A stretch of DNA of 64,000 nt, taken from the NCBI RefSeq assembly GCF_013178945.1, contig NZ_JABFDM010000013.1, positions 65,724 through 129,723 on the forward strand, written 5' to 3'. A program made the translations under genes and the position numbers. The notes under the pieces were generated by a model. The model ran no database searches, was not told the origin of the DNA, and saw nothing but the letters and a program-made list of their open reading frames with translations. Positions within the stretch are counted from its first letter, which is position 1. Every line of letters begins with the position of its first letter. The DNA comes from Bradyrhizobium aeschynomenes. GTDB taxonomy: Bacteria; Pseudomonadota; Alphaproteobacteria; Rhizobiales; Xanthobacteraceae. This document shows positions 1-8,634 of the stretch, piece after piece.

Positions 1-1
1 T

Positions 2-1324
2 CAGCTCCTCGACAAGGAGCAGACGGCCCGCGCCGCGAAGCTTGTCGACGAGGTCGAACGCGCCTTGCCGTCGCTGAAGGCCGAGGAGAGCGACGAGTAT
101 GCGAGTGTGATCCCGCAGAAGGTCGGCCGTCTCAGGGCGCGGCTGGGCCAGATCGATCGTGCGACGCGCCTTTTCAAGGGCGGCGGTTTGGGCTCGGTGA
201 GCGAGTTGCTCGACATTGCCGAAAAATACCCGGTCGCCGTGAGTCTGCGTGAACTGGCTTGGCAGGAGGCCGAGAGCGCCAACGAGCCCTATGCCTGGGA
301 GTTGATGCTCAAGGATGCGTCCACGCGTGGGCCGAGCGACGTGTCCGACGCCGTGCGTCGGATCGGCGATCGCCTGTATGGAAAATTGAATGCCGACAGC
401 GCGAACACCGCGGCGGAGCTGGTCCGTTTGCTCCTGAGCGCCGGCCTGCGGGAGCGCGCGGACAAATTGATCGATCCCTGGCCGCAATGGGTCAATGGGC
501 GAAAGTCGCAGGAGCAGTGCAACACGCTGATGGCGCTGCTTCCGGTGCTCGTCGACCTCGCGCGCGATCAGGATGTCGAGAAGGCAACGCATGCCGTCGA
601 GGACCCACGCGAACGGACTCAATGTATGAGCATTGCCGCGAATTCCTATTTCCGGATCGGCCGTACCGATCGTGCCATGAGGTTCGATCGCGAGGCCTTG
701 TTTGTTGCGCAGAACGCCCCGGCATTCGAGGCTAGGGATCGCGTCGAGCGCGATTCCATTCTGCACAATCTCGCGCTGATGCGAGCCGATCACGGTGATA
801 TCGAAGGTGCGCTGAACGTCGTCGCCAAGATCAGCGATGAAGCCAAGATGCGCGACGTGACGGCATGGGTGGTGACCCGCGCGATTCTCGGCGGGCATGG
901 ACCGGTGGCCGGTCCAGCCATTGCAGCGGTGCAGCAGCAGGCGCGGACGACCCAGGACGCCCGCCTGTGGCTGGAGGCGGCGAGCGACTGGTCCCAGATC
1001 GACAACGAGACCGAGGCGCGCAGCGCTCTCGCCGAGGCAATGAAGCTGATCAAGCAAGGCCAGCCGTCGCTCAATCCGAACGACATCAGCCTCGCGGCCG
1101 AGCTCACCTGGCGCATCGAAGGCAAGGAGGATCCGCGTGCGATGCTGGCGATCGTCGATCAACTCGGCATCAATGATCCCAATGCGATCGACCGCCTGGT
1201 CGAAACAATGAGGTCGATTTCACCGGCGGCTGCCGTGCAACTCGCCAGTCGGCAGACCGAGGTCGAGCGCCAGATCGACGAACTCGCGGCCATCGGCGAG
1301 GCGATCGCCGGAGCTGCGAAGTAG
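2..1324 (+). CDS. Helical-repeat (TPR-like) protein, 5' end outside the window
   Basis: The reading frame is open from the first bases, so the gene starts upstream of the window; a TTG at 65 is only an internal codon. About 440 residues are visible. They are rich in Ala, Leu, Arg and Glu and fall into paired amphipathic helices, for example the stretch around 640-730 that reads like a TPR unit (SYFRIGRTDRAMRFDREAL). No signal peptide, membrane segment or catalytic motif is visible in this part. TPR-like arrays usually mediate protein-protein contacts, but nothing here names the partner. The gene runs convergently into the SDR gene at 1331, only 6 bases from its stop. Function is not recognised. 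Confidence 0.75.
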   Translation, partial: QLLDKEQTARAAKLVDEVERALPSLKAEESDEYASVIPQKVGRLRARLGQIDRATRLFKGGGLGSVSELLDIAEKYPVAVSLRELAWQEAESANEPYAWELMLKDASTRGPSDVSDAVRRIGDRLYGKLNADSANTAAELVRLLLSAGLRERADKLIDPWPQWVNGRKSQEQCNTLMALLPVLVDLARDQDVEKATHAVEDPRERTQCMSIAANSYFRIGRTDRAMRFDREALFVAQNAPAFEARDRVERDSILHNLALMRADHGDIEGALNVVAKISDEAKMRDVTAWVVTRAILGGHGPVAGPAIAAVQQQARTTQDARLWLEAASDWSQIDNETEARSALAEAMKLIKQGQPSLNPNDISLAAELTWRIEGKEDPRAMLAIVDQLGINDPNAIDRLVETMRSISPAAAVQLASRQTEVERQIDELAAIGEAIAGAAK

Positions 1325-1330
1325 CCTGTC

Positions 1331-2074
1331 TTACGCCGGCGGCTGAAAACTCTTCAGCGTGCGGGTCTTGTACTCGTAGATCTTGCCGGTCTCCGTCCAG
1401 GACGGCAGGCACATCGGCAGGATGAACTCGGCGACCTGCTCGGGCGTCTCCAGCGTCATCGGGTCCTCGCCGGGCATCACCGTGGCGCGCATGCGGGTGC
1501 GGATCGGGCCCGGGCTGAACAGGTTCACGCGCAGCGGCGTGCGCTCGGTCTCGTGGGCCCAGACGCGCGCCAGGGTCTCCAGCGCGGCCTTGGTGACGGC
1601 GTAGGGGCCGAGATAGGCCTGCGCCTTGTGGGCGGCGCCCGAGGTGAGGAACACGGCGCGGCCGGCGTCGGAGGCCTTCAGCAGCGGCTCCATGCAGCGG
1701 ATGAGCTGGAAGTTCGCGGAGAGATTGACGGCGACGACGTCGTTCCACGGCTTGAGGTCGATATGGCCGAGCGGCGACGACGGGCCGGGCACGGCGGCGT
1801 TGCCGACGAGGATGTCGAGCTTGCCGTGGCGCTCATGCAGCGCGGCGCCGAGCCGGGCGATGCCGTCGCTGTCGGTCATGCTGAGCGGCACCAAGGTGGC
1901 GCCGTTGCCGGTTTCTTTGCGGATCTCGTCGTCGAGCTCCTCCAGCCCTCCTTGCGTGCGGGCGACGGCCACGACATGCGCGCCGGCGCGGGCGAGCGCG
2001 CGGGCGGTCGCATGGCCAATGCCGCGCGAGGCGCCGGTGATGAGGGCAATCCGATTGGCGAGGGGAAGGGTCAT
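1331..2074 (-). CDS. SDR family NAD(P)-dependent oxidoreductase
   Basis: This is a classical short-chain dehydrogenase of 247 residues. The cofactor-binding TGASRGIG lies at residues 13-20, the structural NAA at 92-94, the catalytic Ser at about 145, and the Tyr-x-x-x-Lys pair at 158/162 (YAVTK). The frame is open further upstream, but those codons translate a palindromic repeat (2093-2120), so the ATG at 2074 is taken as the start; no strong Shine-Dalgarno precedes it. It lies downstream of purF on the same strand and could be co-transcribed. The substrate cannot be told from sequence; related enzymes reduce carbonyls or act in cofactor and lipid pathways. Confidence 0.9.
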   Translation of the reverse strand: MTLPLANRIALITGASRGIGHATARALARAGAHVVAVARTQGGLEELDDEIRKETGNGATLVPLSMTDSDGIARLGAALHERHGKLDILVGNAAVPGPSSPLGHIDLKPWNDVVAVNLSANFQLIRCMEPLLKASDAGRAVFLTSGAAHKAQAYLGPYAVTKAALETLARVWAHETERTPLRVNLFSPGPIRTRMRATVMPGEDPMTLETPEQVAEFILPMCLPSWTETGKIYEYKTRTLKSFQPPA

Positions 2075-2092
2075 CACGATGATCTCACGGCC

Positions 2093-2216
2093 GTCGTCCC
2101 GGCGAACGCCGGGACCCATACTCCGCGGCGGTTATGATGGAGTTGGCTGGTTGTGGCTAGTGCTGTCCGCCAAACCGCTGTCGGTGATTATGGGTCCCGG
2201 CTTTCGCCGGGACGAC
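2093..2216. repeat. Inverted pair of short palindromic repeats (family A)
   Basis: Two copies of a 28-base palindromic unit face each other at 2093-2120 and 2189-2216. The unit core is CCCGGCGAACGCCGGG in the left copy and CCCGGCTTTCGCCGGG in the right copy. Each can form its own hairpin, and the pair can form one long stem. The left copy sits 18 bases upstream of the SDR start codon, inside its probable leader. Repeats of this kind are scattered through Bradyrhizobium genomes and resemble REP/BIME elements; that identification is from memory. Confidence 0.85.
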
Positions 2217-2237
2217 GCACAATCTTTGATGCGCCCC

Positions 2238-2408
2238 TCACGTATCGCTGCCACCATCGCCGTAGTTGGCCTGGCCGCTGCGATCCGGCCGATCGTCCGG
2301 CGTGACCTTCAGGCCCTGGCGGGACGCGAACACGACGAACGCAAGCAGGAGCGCGTCGCCGGTCGTTGCAAGGAGCTGCAGGAGCACGCTCACGGCCTGC
2401 ACGCTCAC
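2238..2408 (-). CDS. Small predicted membrane protein (56 aa)
   Basis: A GTG-started frame of 56 codons lies 10 bases after the purF stop and ends before the repeat pair. Almost every third position is G or C, as in the neighbouring genes. The product has one hydrophobic segment at about residues 7-28 (VSVLLQLLATTGDALLLAF) followed by a short polar tail rich in Asp, Gly and Arg. No Shine-Dalgarno is visible, so translation would depend on coupling to purF. I do not recognise the family. It could be a genuine purF-linked small membrane protein or a chance frame in GC-rich DNA; the codon bias favours the former. Confidence 0.45.
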   Translation of the reverse strand: MSVQAVSVLLQLLATTGDALLLAFVVFASRQGLKVTPDDRPDRSGQANYGDGGSDT

Positions 2409-2418
2409 GGCTTGAGCC

Positions 2419-3951
2419 TCAGCTCGCCTCGGCCAGCAGCGACAGCTGCTGCTGGGTCGGCTCGACCAGCGACTGGTCGGTGAGGTGGGTCGGGTAGCTG
2501 CCGGTGAAGCAGTGGTCGGCGTATTTCGGCGCGGCGGGGTCGCGGGCCGGCTCGCCCATGGCGCGGTACATGCCGTCGATCGACAGGAACGCCAGCGAAT
2601 CGGCGCCGATCAGCTCGCGCATCTGCTCGAGCGAGTGCGTTGCCGCCAGCAGGCCGCCGCGGTCCGGCAGGTCGATGCCGTAATAGTCGGGGTAGAGGAT
2701 CGGCGGCGAGGCCAGGCGGAAATGCACCTCGGTGGCGCCGGCGTCGCGCATCATGCGCACGATCTTGCGCGAGGTGGTGCCGCGCACCAGCGAATCGTCG
2801 ATCAGGATGATGCGCTTGCCTTCGATGGCGGCGCGGTTGGCCGAGTGCTTCATGCGCACGCCGGATTCGCGGATCGCCTGGGTCGGCTGGATGAAGGTGC
2901 GGCCGACATAGTGGTTGCGGATGATGCCGAGCTCGAACGGCACGCCCGAATATTGGCTGTAGCCGATCGCCGCCGGCACGCCGGAATCCGGCACGGGCAC
3001 GACGACGTCCACCTCGGGGTGGCTCTCGCGCGCCAGCTGCGCGCCGAACGCCTTGCGCACCTCGTAGACGGAGCGGCCGCCGACCACTGAGTCGGGGCGG
3101 GCGAAGTAGATGTATTCGAACACGCAGGGACGCGCCGGCTTCGGCGGGAACGGCTTGTGGCTGTGCATGCCGGTCTCGTCGAAGATCACGACCTCACCCG
3201 GCTCGATGTCGCGGATGTAGCGGGCGCCGATCATGTCGAGCGCGCAGGTCTCCGAGGCCAGGATCGGGCAGCCTTCGAGCTCGCCATAGACCAGCGGACG
3301 AATGCCGAGAGGATCGCGGGCGCCGATCAGCTTCTTGTTGGTCATGCAGACCAGCGAGTAGGCGCCTTCAAGTGCGCGCAAAGCCTCGATGAAGCGGTCG
3401 ATGAAGTTGCTGCGGCGGGAATGCGCGACCAGATGCAGGATCACCTCGGTGTCGGTGGTCGACTGCATGATGGCGCCGGCGCGCACCAGCTCGCGGCGGA
3501 GCGTGAGGCCGTTGGTGAGGTTGCCGTTGTGGCCGACGGCGAAGCCGCCGGCACCGAGCTCGGCGAACAGCGGCTGCACGTTGCGCAGGATAGTCGCGCC
3601 GGTCGTGGCATAACGGACATGGCCGATCGCGGCATTGCCGGGCAGTCGCTCAATCACCTCGCGGCGGGAGAAGGTGTCGCCAACCAGGCCGAGGCGGCGC
3701 TCGCTGTGGAAGCGGGCACCGTCATAGGACACGATGCCGGCGGCTTCCTGGCCGCGATGCTGGAGCGCATGCAGGCCGAGCGCGGTGATCGCGGCGGCAT
3801 CATTGTGCCCATAAATGCCGAACACGCCGCACTCCTCGCGCAGCGTGTCTCCGTCTAGGTCTGGGTCTCTCGTGTAGGCTTGAGGTCCGAAGTCCAGATC
3901 CGCCTGGATATCCATTTGGGCTTCGCCGGAAGAATCGTGGTGCTGGTCCAT
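2419..3951 (-). CDS. purF: Amidophosphoribosyltransferase
   Basis: PurF makes 5-phosphoribosylamine from PRPP and glutamine, the first step of purine synthesis. The product has 510 residues. A class II glutaminase domain follows a 40-residue leader, with the nucleophile Cys41 in EECGVFGIYG that would be exposed by propeptide cleavage. The type I phosphoribosyltransferase domain carries PDSGVP at 321-326 and the PRPP loop IILIDDSLVRGTTS at 381-394. A GTG at 3978 overlaps the cvpA stop, but the ATG at 3951 has an AGAGG five bases upstream and is preferred. The cvpA-purF order is also seen in other proteobacteria. Confidence 0.97.
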   Translation of the reverse strand: MDQHHDSSGEAQMDIQADLDFGPQAYTRDPDLDGDTLREECGVFGIYGHNDAAAITALGLHALQHRGQEAAGIVSYDGARFHSERRLGLVGDTFSRREVIERLPGNAAIGHVRYATTGATILRNVQPLFAELGAGGFAVGHNGNLTNGLTLRRELVRAGAIMQSTTDTEVILHLVAHSRRSNFIDRFIEALRALEGAYSLVCMTNKKLIGARDPLGIRPLVYGELEGCPILASETCALDMIGARYIRDIEPGEVVIFDETGMHSHKPFPPKPARPCVFEYIYFARPDSVVGGRSVYEVRKAFGAQLARESHPEVDVVVPVPDSGVPAAIGYSQYSGVPFELGIIRNHYVGRTFIQPTQAIRESGVRMKHSANRAAIEGKRIILIDDSLVRGTTSRKIVRMMRDAGATEVHFRLASPPILYPDYYGIDLPDRGGLLAATHSLEQMRELIGADSLAFLSIDGMYRAMGEPARDPAAPKYADHCFTGSYPTHLTDQSLVEPTQQQLSLLAEAS

Positions 3952-3974
3952 CGCGCCTCTCTTCTGGGCTTGGC

Positions 3975-4601
3975 TCACTTGGCCGCGGGTTTCTCGATCA
4001 GCTTCTTCAAGCTGTCGCGGGCAGGCTTGCTGTACCCATCGCCGCCCGCTGCGGGCGACTCGGTGTCAGTCTGGTCGTCGTCCGGCTTGTTCTTCTTGAA
4101 TTTCTTTAAAATGGTGTTCTCGGGATCATCAGGCAAGAGCGACATCAGCCAATCCCCGGTTCCCTGCAGGACGACGCGGGACTTGGCGGAGGTGACCCAG
4201 TCCGGACGCTGCTTGTCCGGCACCAGCCAGCTGAAGAACAGGAAGGCGACCACGACGATCAGCAGGCCGCGGCCCAATCCGAACAGGAATCCGAGGGTGC
4301 GGTCGAGCGCGCCGATGCGCGAATCGAGGATCATGTCGGAAATCTTGACCGTGATCACCGAGACGATGAGCAGGGTGCCCACGAAAGTACCGGCGACGAC
4401 GACGACGCTCGCGACGGTATCGTTGTTGAAGTAGGTCTTGGCGGTCGGCAGCAGCTTGGAGAATGAATAAAGCGTGACCAGGGCAGCCGCGCCCCACGCC
4501 GCGATCGAGAGGATCTCGCGCATGAAGCCGCGGACCATCGCGAGCAGCCCAGACACCAGCATCACGCCGAGCAGGATGAGATCGAGGATCGTTATCGGCA
4601 T
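3975..4601 (-). CDS. cvpA: CvpA family inner membrane protein
   Basis: The product has 208 residues. Its first 125 residues contain four hydrophobic helices typical of CvpA/colicin V production proteins (starting MPITILDLILLGVMLVSGL), followed by a hydrophilic Asp/Lys-rich C-terminal tail of about 80 residues. CvpA proteins sit in the inner membrane and have been linked to colicin V export and envelope homeostasis; the molecular activity is uncertain. The end of the gene touches purF (4-base overlap with an alternative GTG start), so the two are probably co-translated. The ATG at 4601 is preceded by a weak GAG six bases upstream. Confidence 0.95.
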   Translation of the reverse strand: MPITILDLILLGVMLVSGLLAMVRGFMREILSIAAWGAAALVTLYSFSKLLPTAKTYFNNDTVASVVVVAGTFVGTLLIVSVITVKISDMILDSRIGALDRTLGFLFGLGRGLLIVVVAFLFFSWLVPDKQRPDWVTSAKSRVVLQGTGDWLMSLLPDDPENTILKKFKKNKPDDDQTDTESPAAGGDGYSKPARDSLKKLIEKPAAK

Positions 4602-4608
4602 CGGCTGC

Positions 4609-4652
4609 TCAGGTCCGCTTCACAGGTCCAAGGTTCGCTTCAAGGTTCGCAT
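4609..4652 (-). repeat. Short tandem repeat in the cvpA leader
   Basis: On the minus strand, just upstream of the cvpA start, GCGAACCTTG occurs twice 12 bases apart and is followed by a degenerate third copy (GCGGACCTGAG). It is a small imperfect tandem array in the 187-base radA-cvpA gap. It could be replication slippage or a binding site; nothing distinguishes these. Confidence 0.5.
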
Positions 4653-4788
4653 CGAATCGACCGAGGACCGATCCTCCGCGTGGAGGAAAGCAGGGTTCCC
4701 CGGCAAGTCCGGAGGCGGCACGCGATGGCCTGCGCGCGCCCGGTTGCGGCGTTGTATAGCGGCGAGTCACGCGAACGTCACGGTCCGC

Positions 4789-6288
4789 CTAGCCGTCCTG
4801 GCGGCGGAATCTCGCTGGTGTGGCATTTTTTTCGGCATGGCTGGGGCCACGGCGGCCCTGATCGCGCGAATCCTCGTCGTCCCGGCTGCCGGCTTGACGT
4901 GCACGCGGGGTGCCGCGGGCGGCAATGTCAGCGACCAGCGACGTCAATCCGCCGACGGTATTGAGGTTAAGCCCGGCGTCGCCGCCGGCCTCGCCGCGTG
5001 CGCGTTCCGGCAGCACCACGCGCAGAAAGCCGAGCTTGGCGGCCTCCTTCAGGCGCGCCGAGGTCTGTGCCACCGGGCGGACCGCGCCGGACAGCGAGAT
5101 TTCCCCGAAATAGACCGCATCCGGCGGCAGCGGGGCATTGACCAGCGAGGAGACCAGCGCCGCGGCGGCGGCGAGGTCGGCGGCCGGCTCGTGGATGCGC
5201 AGGCCGCCGGCGACGTTCAGATAGACGTCGTGGCCCGACAGCTTGACGCCGCAATGCGCCTCGAGCACCGCCAGCACCATCGACAGCCGGCTCGGATCCC
5301 AGCCGACCACGGCGCGGCGCGGGGTGCCGAGCGAGGTCGGCGCCACCAGGGCCTGCATCTCGACCAGCACCGGCCGCGTGCCCTCGATGCCGGCGAACAC
5401 TGCAGTGCCGGGGCTGCCGAGGTCGCGCTCGGACAAAAACAGCTCGGAGGGATTGGTGACCTCGCGCAGACCGAGGCCGGTCATCTCGAACACGCCGATC
5501 TCATCGGTCGGCCCGAAACGGTTCTTCACCGCGCGCAGGATGCGGAACTGCTGCGAGCCCTCGCCCTCGAACGACAGCACGGCGTCGACCATGTGCTCAA
5601 CGACCCGGGGGCCTGCGATCTGGCCGTCCTTGGTGACGTGGCCGACCAGGATGATGGCCGCGCCGGATTTCTTGGCAAAGCGAATGAGCTTCTGCGCGGA
5701 GGCGCGCACCTGGGTGACCGTGCCCGGGGCCGATTCCACGGTGTCGGTCCACATCGTCTGGATCGAATCGATGACGATCAGCCGGGGCACGGCGCCCTCG
5801 GACAGGGTCGAGATGATGTCCTCGACCGAAGTCTCGGCCGCCAGCTGCACCGGCGCGTCAGCGAGCCCGAGGCGCTCGGCGCGCAGCCGCACCTGGGCCA
5901 CGGCTTCCTCGCCTGAAATGTAGACCGCGCGATGGCCGGCGCGCGCCATCATCGCGGTGGCCTGGGTCAACAGCGTGGACTTGCCGATGCCGGGATCGCC
6001 GCCAACCAGCAGGATCGAGCCGCGCACGAAGCCGCCGCCGGTGACGCGGTCGAGCTCGGTCATGCCCGAGGACAGCCGCGGGGCGTCGATGCTCTTGCCG
6101 GTCAGCGATTCCAGCTGGAAGGTGCGGCCCTTGCGCTTGGAGCGCAACGACACCGGCGCCGAGGTCGCGCCCGTCGTGTCTTCCTCCGCCAGCGTGTTCC
6201 ACTCGCCGCAGGCCTCGCATTTGCCCTGCCAGCGCGAATAGGCCGCGCCGCAGTTCTGGCAGACGAAGGAGAGCGTGGTCTTGGCCAT
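4789..6288 (-). CDS. radA: DNA repair protein RadA
   Basis: RadA (Sms) is a RecA-like ATPase that promotes branch migration of recombination intermediates. The product has 499 residues. An N-terminal zinc finger uses Cys10, Cys13, Cys24 and Cys27, the Walker A is GGDPGIGKST at 96-105, the RadA-specific KNRFG lies at 255-259, and a Lon-protease-like domain follows. The last 45 residues form an unusual charged, probably disordered tail that makes it longer than the usual 455-460 residues. The ATG at 6288 begins the conserved MAKTTLSFVCQNC. The frame is open upstream through the permease gene in another frame and was trimmed. It lies 20 bases after the TSUP permease gene and is probably co-transcribed with it. 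Confidence 0.96.
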   Translation of the reverse strand: MAKTTLSFVCQNCGAAYSRWQGKCEACGEWNTLAEEDTTGATSAPVSLRSKRKGRTFQLESLTGKSIDAPRLSSGMTELDRVTGGGFVRGSILLVGGDPGIGKSTLLTQATAMMARAGHRAVYISGEEAVAQVRLRAERLGLADAPVQLAAETSVEDIISTLSEGAVPRLIVIDSIQTMWTDTVESAPGTVTQVRASAQKLIRFAKKSGAAIILVGHVTKDGQIAGPRVVEHMVDAVLSFEGEGSQQFRILRAVKNRFGPTDEIGVFEMTGLGLREVTNPSELFLSERDLGSPGTAVFAGIEGTRPVLVEMQALVAPTSLGTPRRAVVGWDPSRLSMVLAVLEAHCGVKLSGHDVYLNVAGGLRIHEPAADLAAAAALVSSLVNAPLPPDAVYFGEISLSGAVRPVAQTSARLKEAAKLGFLRVVLPERARGEAGGDAGLNLNTVGGLTSLVADIAARGTPRARQAGSRDDEDSRDQGRRGPSHAEKNATPARFRRQDG

Positions 6289-6308
6289 GGGGCTGAGAAT
6301 CGATGCGG

Positions 6309-7034
6309 TCAGGAATGGATGGCGTTCCATAACATACTTAGGCCCGCGGCCAGCATGATGCCATCCATCACCACGCGGAACACATCGGGCTTCATGTGCA
6401 GCACGAAGCGCTTGGCGACGAAGGCGCCGGCCATCAGCGAGCCGCCGGCGATCAGGCCTTTCAGCAGGATGTCCGGCGTCAGCGCGCCGAAGCGCTGGAA
6501 AGTGACGGATTTCGAGAGGTAGAGCCCGAGCGAGCTCGCGGCCTCGGTCGCAAGGAATGCGCCCTTCGATAGCCCGTAGAACAGGAACAGCGGCACGCTG
6601 AGCGGCCCGGTCGAGACCACGATGCCGGTCAGAAATCCGATCACCGCACCGCCGAGCGCGAGATGCCAGCGGTTGGCCTTGATCTCGTGCCGCGCCAGCC
6701 AGTGCCGCACCGGCACCATCGCCATCAGGAACAGTCCGATGGTGATGTCGACGGCCTGAGAGGGCAGGATCAGCAAGGTGCGCGCGCCGAGCGCCGCGGC
6801 CGGGATGCCCGTCATCGAATAGGCCGCGCACGCCCGCCAATCGACCTCGCGCCACCATGCCAGGATGCGCGACAGGTTCGCCATCACGGCAGCCACCGCC
6901 ATGATCGGCACGGCCTCCTTCGGGCCGTACTCGTAGGCGAGCACCGGCATCAGCATGATCGACGAACCGGTGCCGACGATGCCGGACAAGGTGCCGGCGA
7001 CGAGACCGACCGCGAGGACGAACAGGAAGCCCAA
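6309..7034 (-). CDS. TSUP family permease (TauE/SafE-like)
   Basis: The product is a polytopic membrane protein of 241 residues with about eight hydrophobic helices and the Gly-rich first helix common in TauE/SafE permeases (GLVAGTLSGIVGTG). This family moves sulfite, sulfoacetate or other organosulfur anions; the substrate here is unknown. The chosen start is a TTG at 7034 with GGAGG nine bases upstream. The frame continues upstream, but those codons run through a palindromic repeat and encode no membrane helix. The gene precedes radA by 20 bases on the same strand. Confidence 0.85.
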   Translation of the reverse strand: MGFLFVLAVGLVAGTLSGIVGTGSSIMLMPVLAYEYGPKEAVPIMAVAAVMANLSRILAWWREVDWRACAAYSMTGIPAAALGARTLLILPSQAVDITIGLFLMAMVPVRHWLARHEIKANRWHLALGGAVIGFLTGIVVSTGPLSVPLFLFYGLSKGAFLATEAASSLGLYLSKSVTFQRFGALTPDILLKGLIAGGSLMAGAFVAKRFVLHMKPDVFRVVMDGIMLAAGLSMLWNAIHS

Positions 7035-7075
7035 GAGTGTTGTCCTCCGCGGTGATGAGGCGCGAACCCTCCACA

Positions 7076-7157
7076 CGTCATTGCGAGGAGCGAAGCGACG
7101 AAGCAATCCAGGGCGACGCCCGCGGCCCTGGATTGCTTCGCTTCGCTCGCAATGACG
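7076..7157. repeat. Long palindromic interspersed repeat (family B)
   Basis: Two arms of about 35 bases are near-perfect reverse complements: 7076-7113 (containing GCGAAGCGACGAAGCAATCC) and 7126-7157 (containing GGATTGCTTCGCTTCGCTCG), separated by a GC-rich loop. The element lies upstream of the TSUP permease start. Bradyrhizobium genomes carry many copies of this type, to my recollection. It would form a strong hairpin in RNA from either strand. Confidence 0.9.
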
Positions 7158-7281
7158 ATGGGGGGAGCTGCGCCGGTGGTTAACGGGTGGTTCGCGCCGA
7201 CTCGAAATCGCCGATGATTGTGCGTCCGCATCATTAAAAGTTGAAGCGTATTCCTCGCATGTCCGCTGATCTTGCCGGACG

Positions 7282-7590
7282 ATGACGATGAGCAAAACGC
7301 CAATGTCCTTGCAGGTGCGGCCGTCCATGACGGCAACCGCCGATGCGCAGTTCCCCTGGTTCACGGCCGCGATGCTGGCCATGGAAGCCGCAGAGGTCAT
7401 CCGGCTCCGGCTGGAAAAGTTCGCGCGCGGCGAAGCCGATGCGGGCGAGGAGGCGGAGCTGATGGTCAGCGAGAAGATCGCCGCAGCCCTGGAGGCGACG
7501 GCGAAGCTGATGGCCGGCGCGAGCCCGGCGGCGGTCGTCGATCTCTATCGGGATTATGTCGCGGCCAACGCCGAGCGGCTGTCGGCGTAA
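7282..7590 (+). CDS. Small hypothetical protein (102 aa)
   Basis: The product is 102 residues, mostly alpha-helical by composition (many Ala, Glu and Leu), with no membrane segment or known motif. The second half (residues 40-100) looks like two amphipathic helices, loosely similar in character to phasins and other small coiled proteins, but no signature supports a family. Start codons at 7282 and 7288 are both possible. It stands alone between the palindromic repeat and the LssY-C gene. Function is not recognised. Confidence 0.65.
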   Translation: MTMSKTPMSLQVRPSMTATADAQFPWFTAAMLAMEAAEVIRLRLEKFARGEADAGEEAELMVSEKIAAALEATAKLMAGASPAAVVDLYRDYVAANAERLSA

Positions 7591-7773
7591 GCCCCGCGCA
7601 GTCCGATTGCGTTGGACTGCGGATGTCGAGCAACCGAGCGCGGACGAGCTGGTCGAAATGCCGCCGACCGGGCCGTTTCATGTGTTCAGGTGCGGTGTTG
7701 CCATTGTGATGGAGATCGGACACCTTCCGGAAAACACCGACTGCTGCTCACTTCCTTTCGTCGGACCGATCCA

Positions 7774-8634
7774 GTGCGACTGCTCTTACGCCTCCTGCAA
7801 CGCGTGCTGGTCGCCGGGCTCGGGATCTTCACGGTCTGGCTGATCGTGTTCGTGGTGTTCGAGACGGCGAACCGCAGGCTGCCCTGGATTGTGGCCGTCG
7901 GCGTCAGCTACGCAATCGCCGCCTATGTCGTTCTGCCACGCGTCATCCGATTGAGTCTCAGGATACTTCAGAGCCGGCGGGTGCCCAGCTACACGATCAC
8001 CAGCGATGGATTGCCCGGCGACCCCGTCAATCTCGCCCTGATCGGCACGCTTCGACAGCTCCGTGCGAGCTTTGCTGCGATCGGCTGGTGCGAGGCGGAC
8101 CGATTGGGGCCGGCAAGCTCGTGGGCCATGGTTTGCGCCTTCGTTCTCGCCAGGCCGTACCCCAGCGCTCCTTTCAGCACCCTCTATCTGTTCGGTCGCG
8201 GCCAGGATATCGGCTTCCAGAAAGCCATCGGCGATAGTCCGCGAAAGCGTCATCACGTCCGGTTCTGGGCCGTTGACCTCGCCCACGCCGAGAAGAGCTG
8301 GGAAGCTGGCGATTTCTGGTCGACGACCGCCATGCCTGCGGCCGATGAATCCGTCCTCTGGGTCGGTGCCGGCACGAAGGATACGGGCCTGTCGCTGACC
8401 CGGCTGACCTTTCAGATCACGCACGCCACCGATCCGGATGCCAATGCCGAGCGGGACTACATCATGGCCGAACTGACCAGGACACGATTGATCGAGTCCG
8501 TCGAGCTGTACAAGGCCGGTCAGAGCCTGCCCAAGCGGGTCAATCACTACGTGACGGACGGCGACATCGCGTTGGCCAGCGTGGTGATCGCCACCAATAC
8601 CGACGCGCATCAGGGGTCTTCGCCGCCGGCCTAG
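7774..8634 (+). CDS. LssY C-terminal domain membrane protein
   Basis: The product has about 286 residues. Two hydrophobic helices at the N-terminus are followed by a soluble domain matching the LssY_C family: the signatures are PVNLALIGT, the FGRGQDIGFQKAIGDSPRKRHHVRFW block and the ERDY near the end. In Legionella, LssY belongs to a secretion-linked locus and the domain is often joined to PAP2 phosphatases; here it is alone. I chose the GTG at 7774 because codons further upstream give a Cys/Arg-rich translation with no membrane character. The stop overlaps the stop of the convergent MFS gene in a shared CTAG. Confidence 0.8.
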   Translation: MRLLLRLLQRVLVAGLGIFTVWLIVFVVFETANRRLPWIVAVGVSYAIAAYVVLPRVIRLSLRILQSRRVPSYTITSDGLPGDPVNLALIGTLRQLRASFAAIGWCEADRLGPASSWAMVCAFVLARPYPSAPFSTLYLFGRGQDIGFQKAIGDSPRKRHHVRFWAVDLAHAEKSWEAGDFWSTTAMPAADESVLWVGAGTKDTGLSLTRLTFQITHATDPDANAERDYIMAELTRTRLIESVELYKAGQSLPKRVNHYVTDGDIALASVVIATNTDAHQGSSPPA

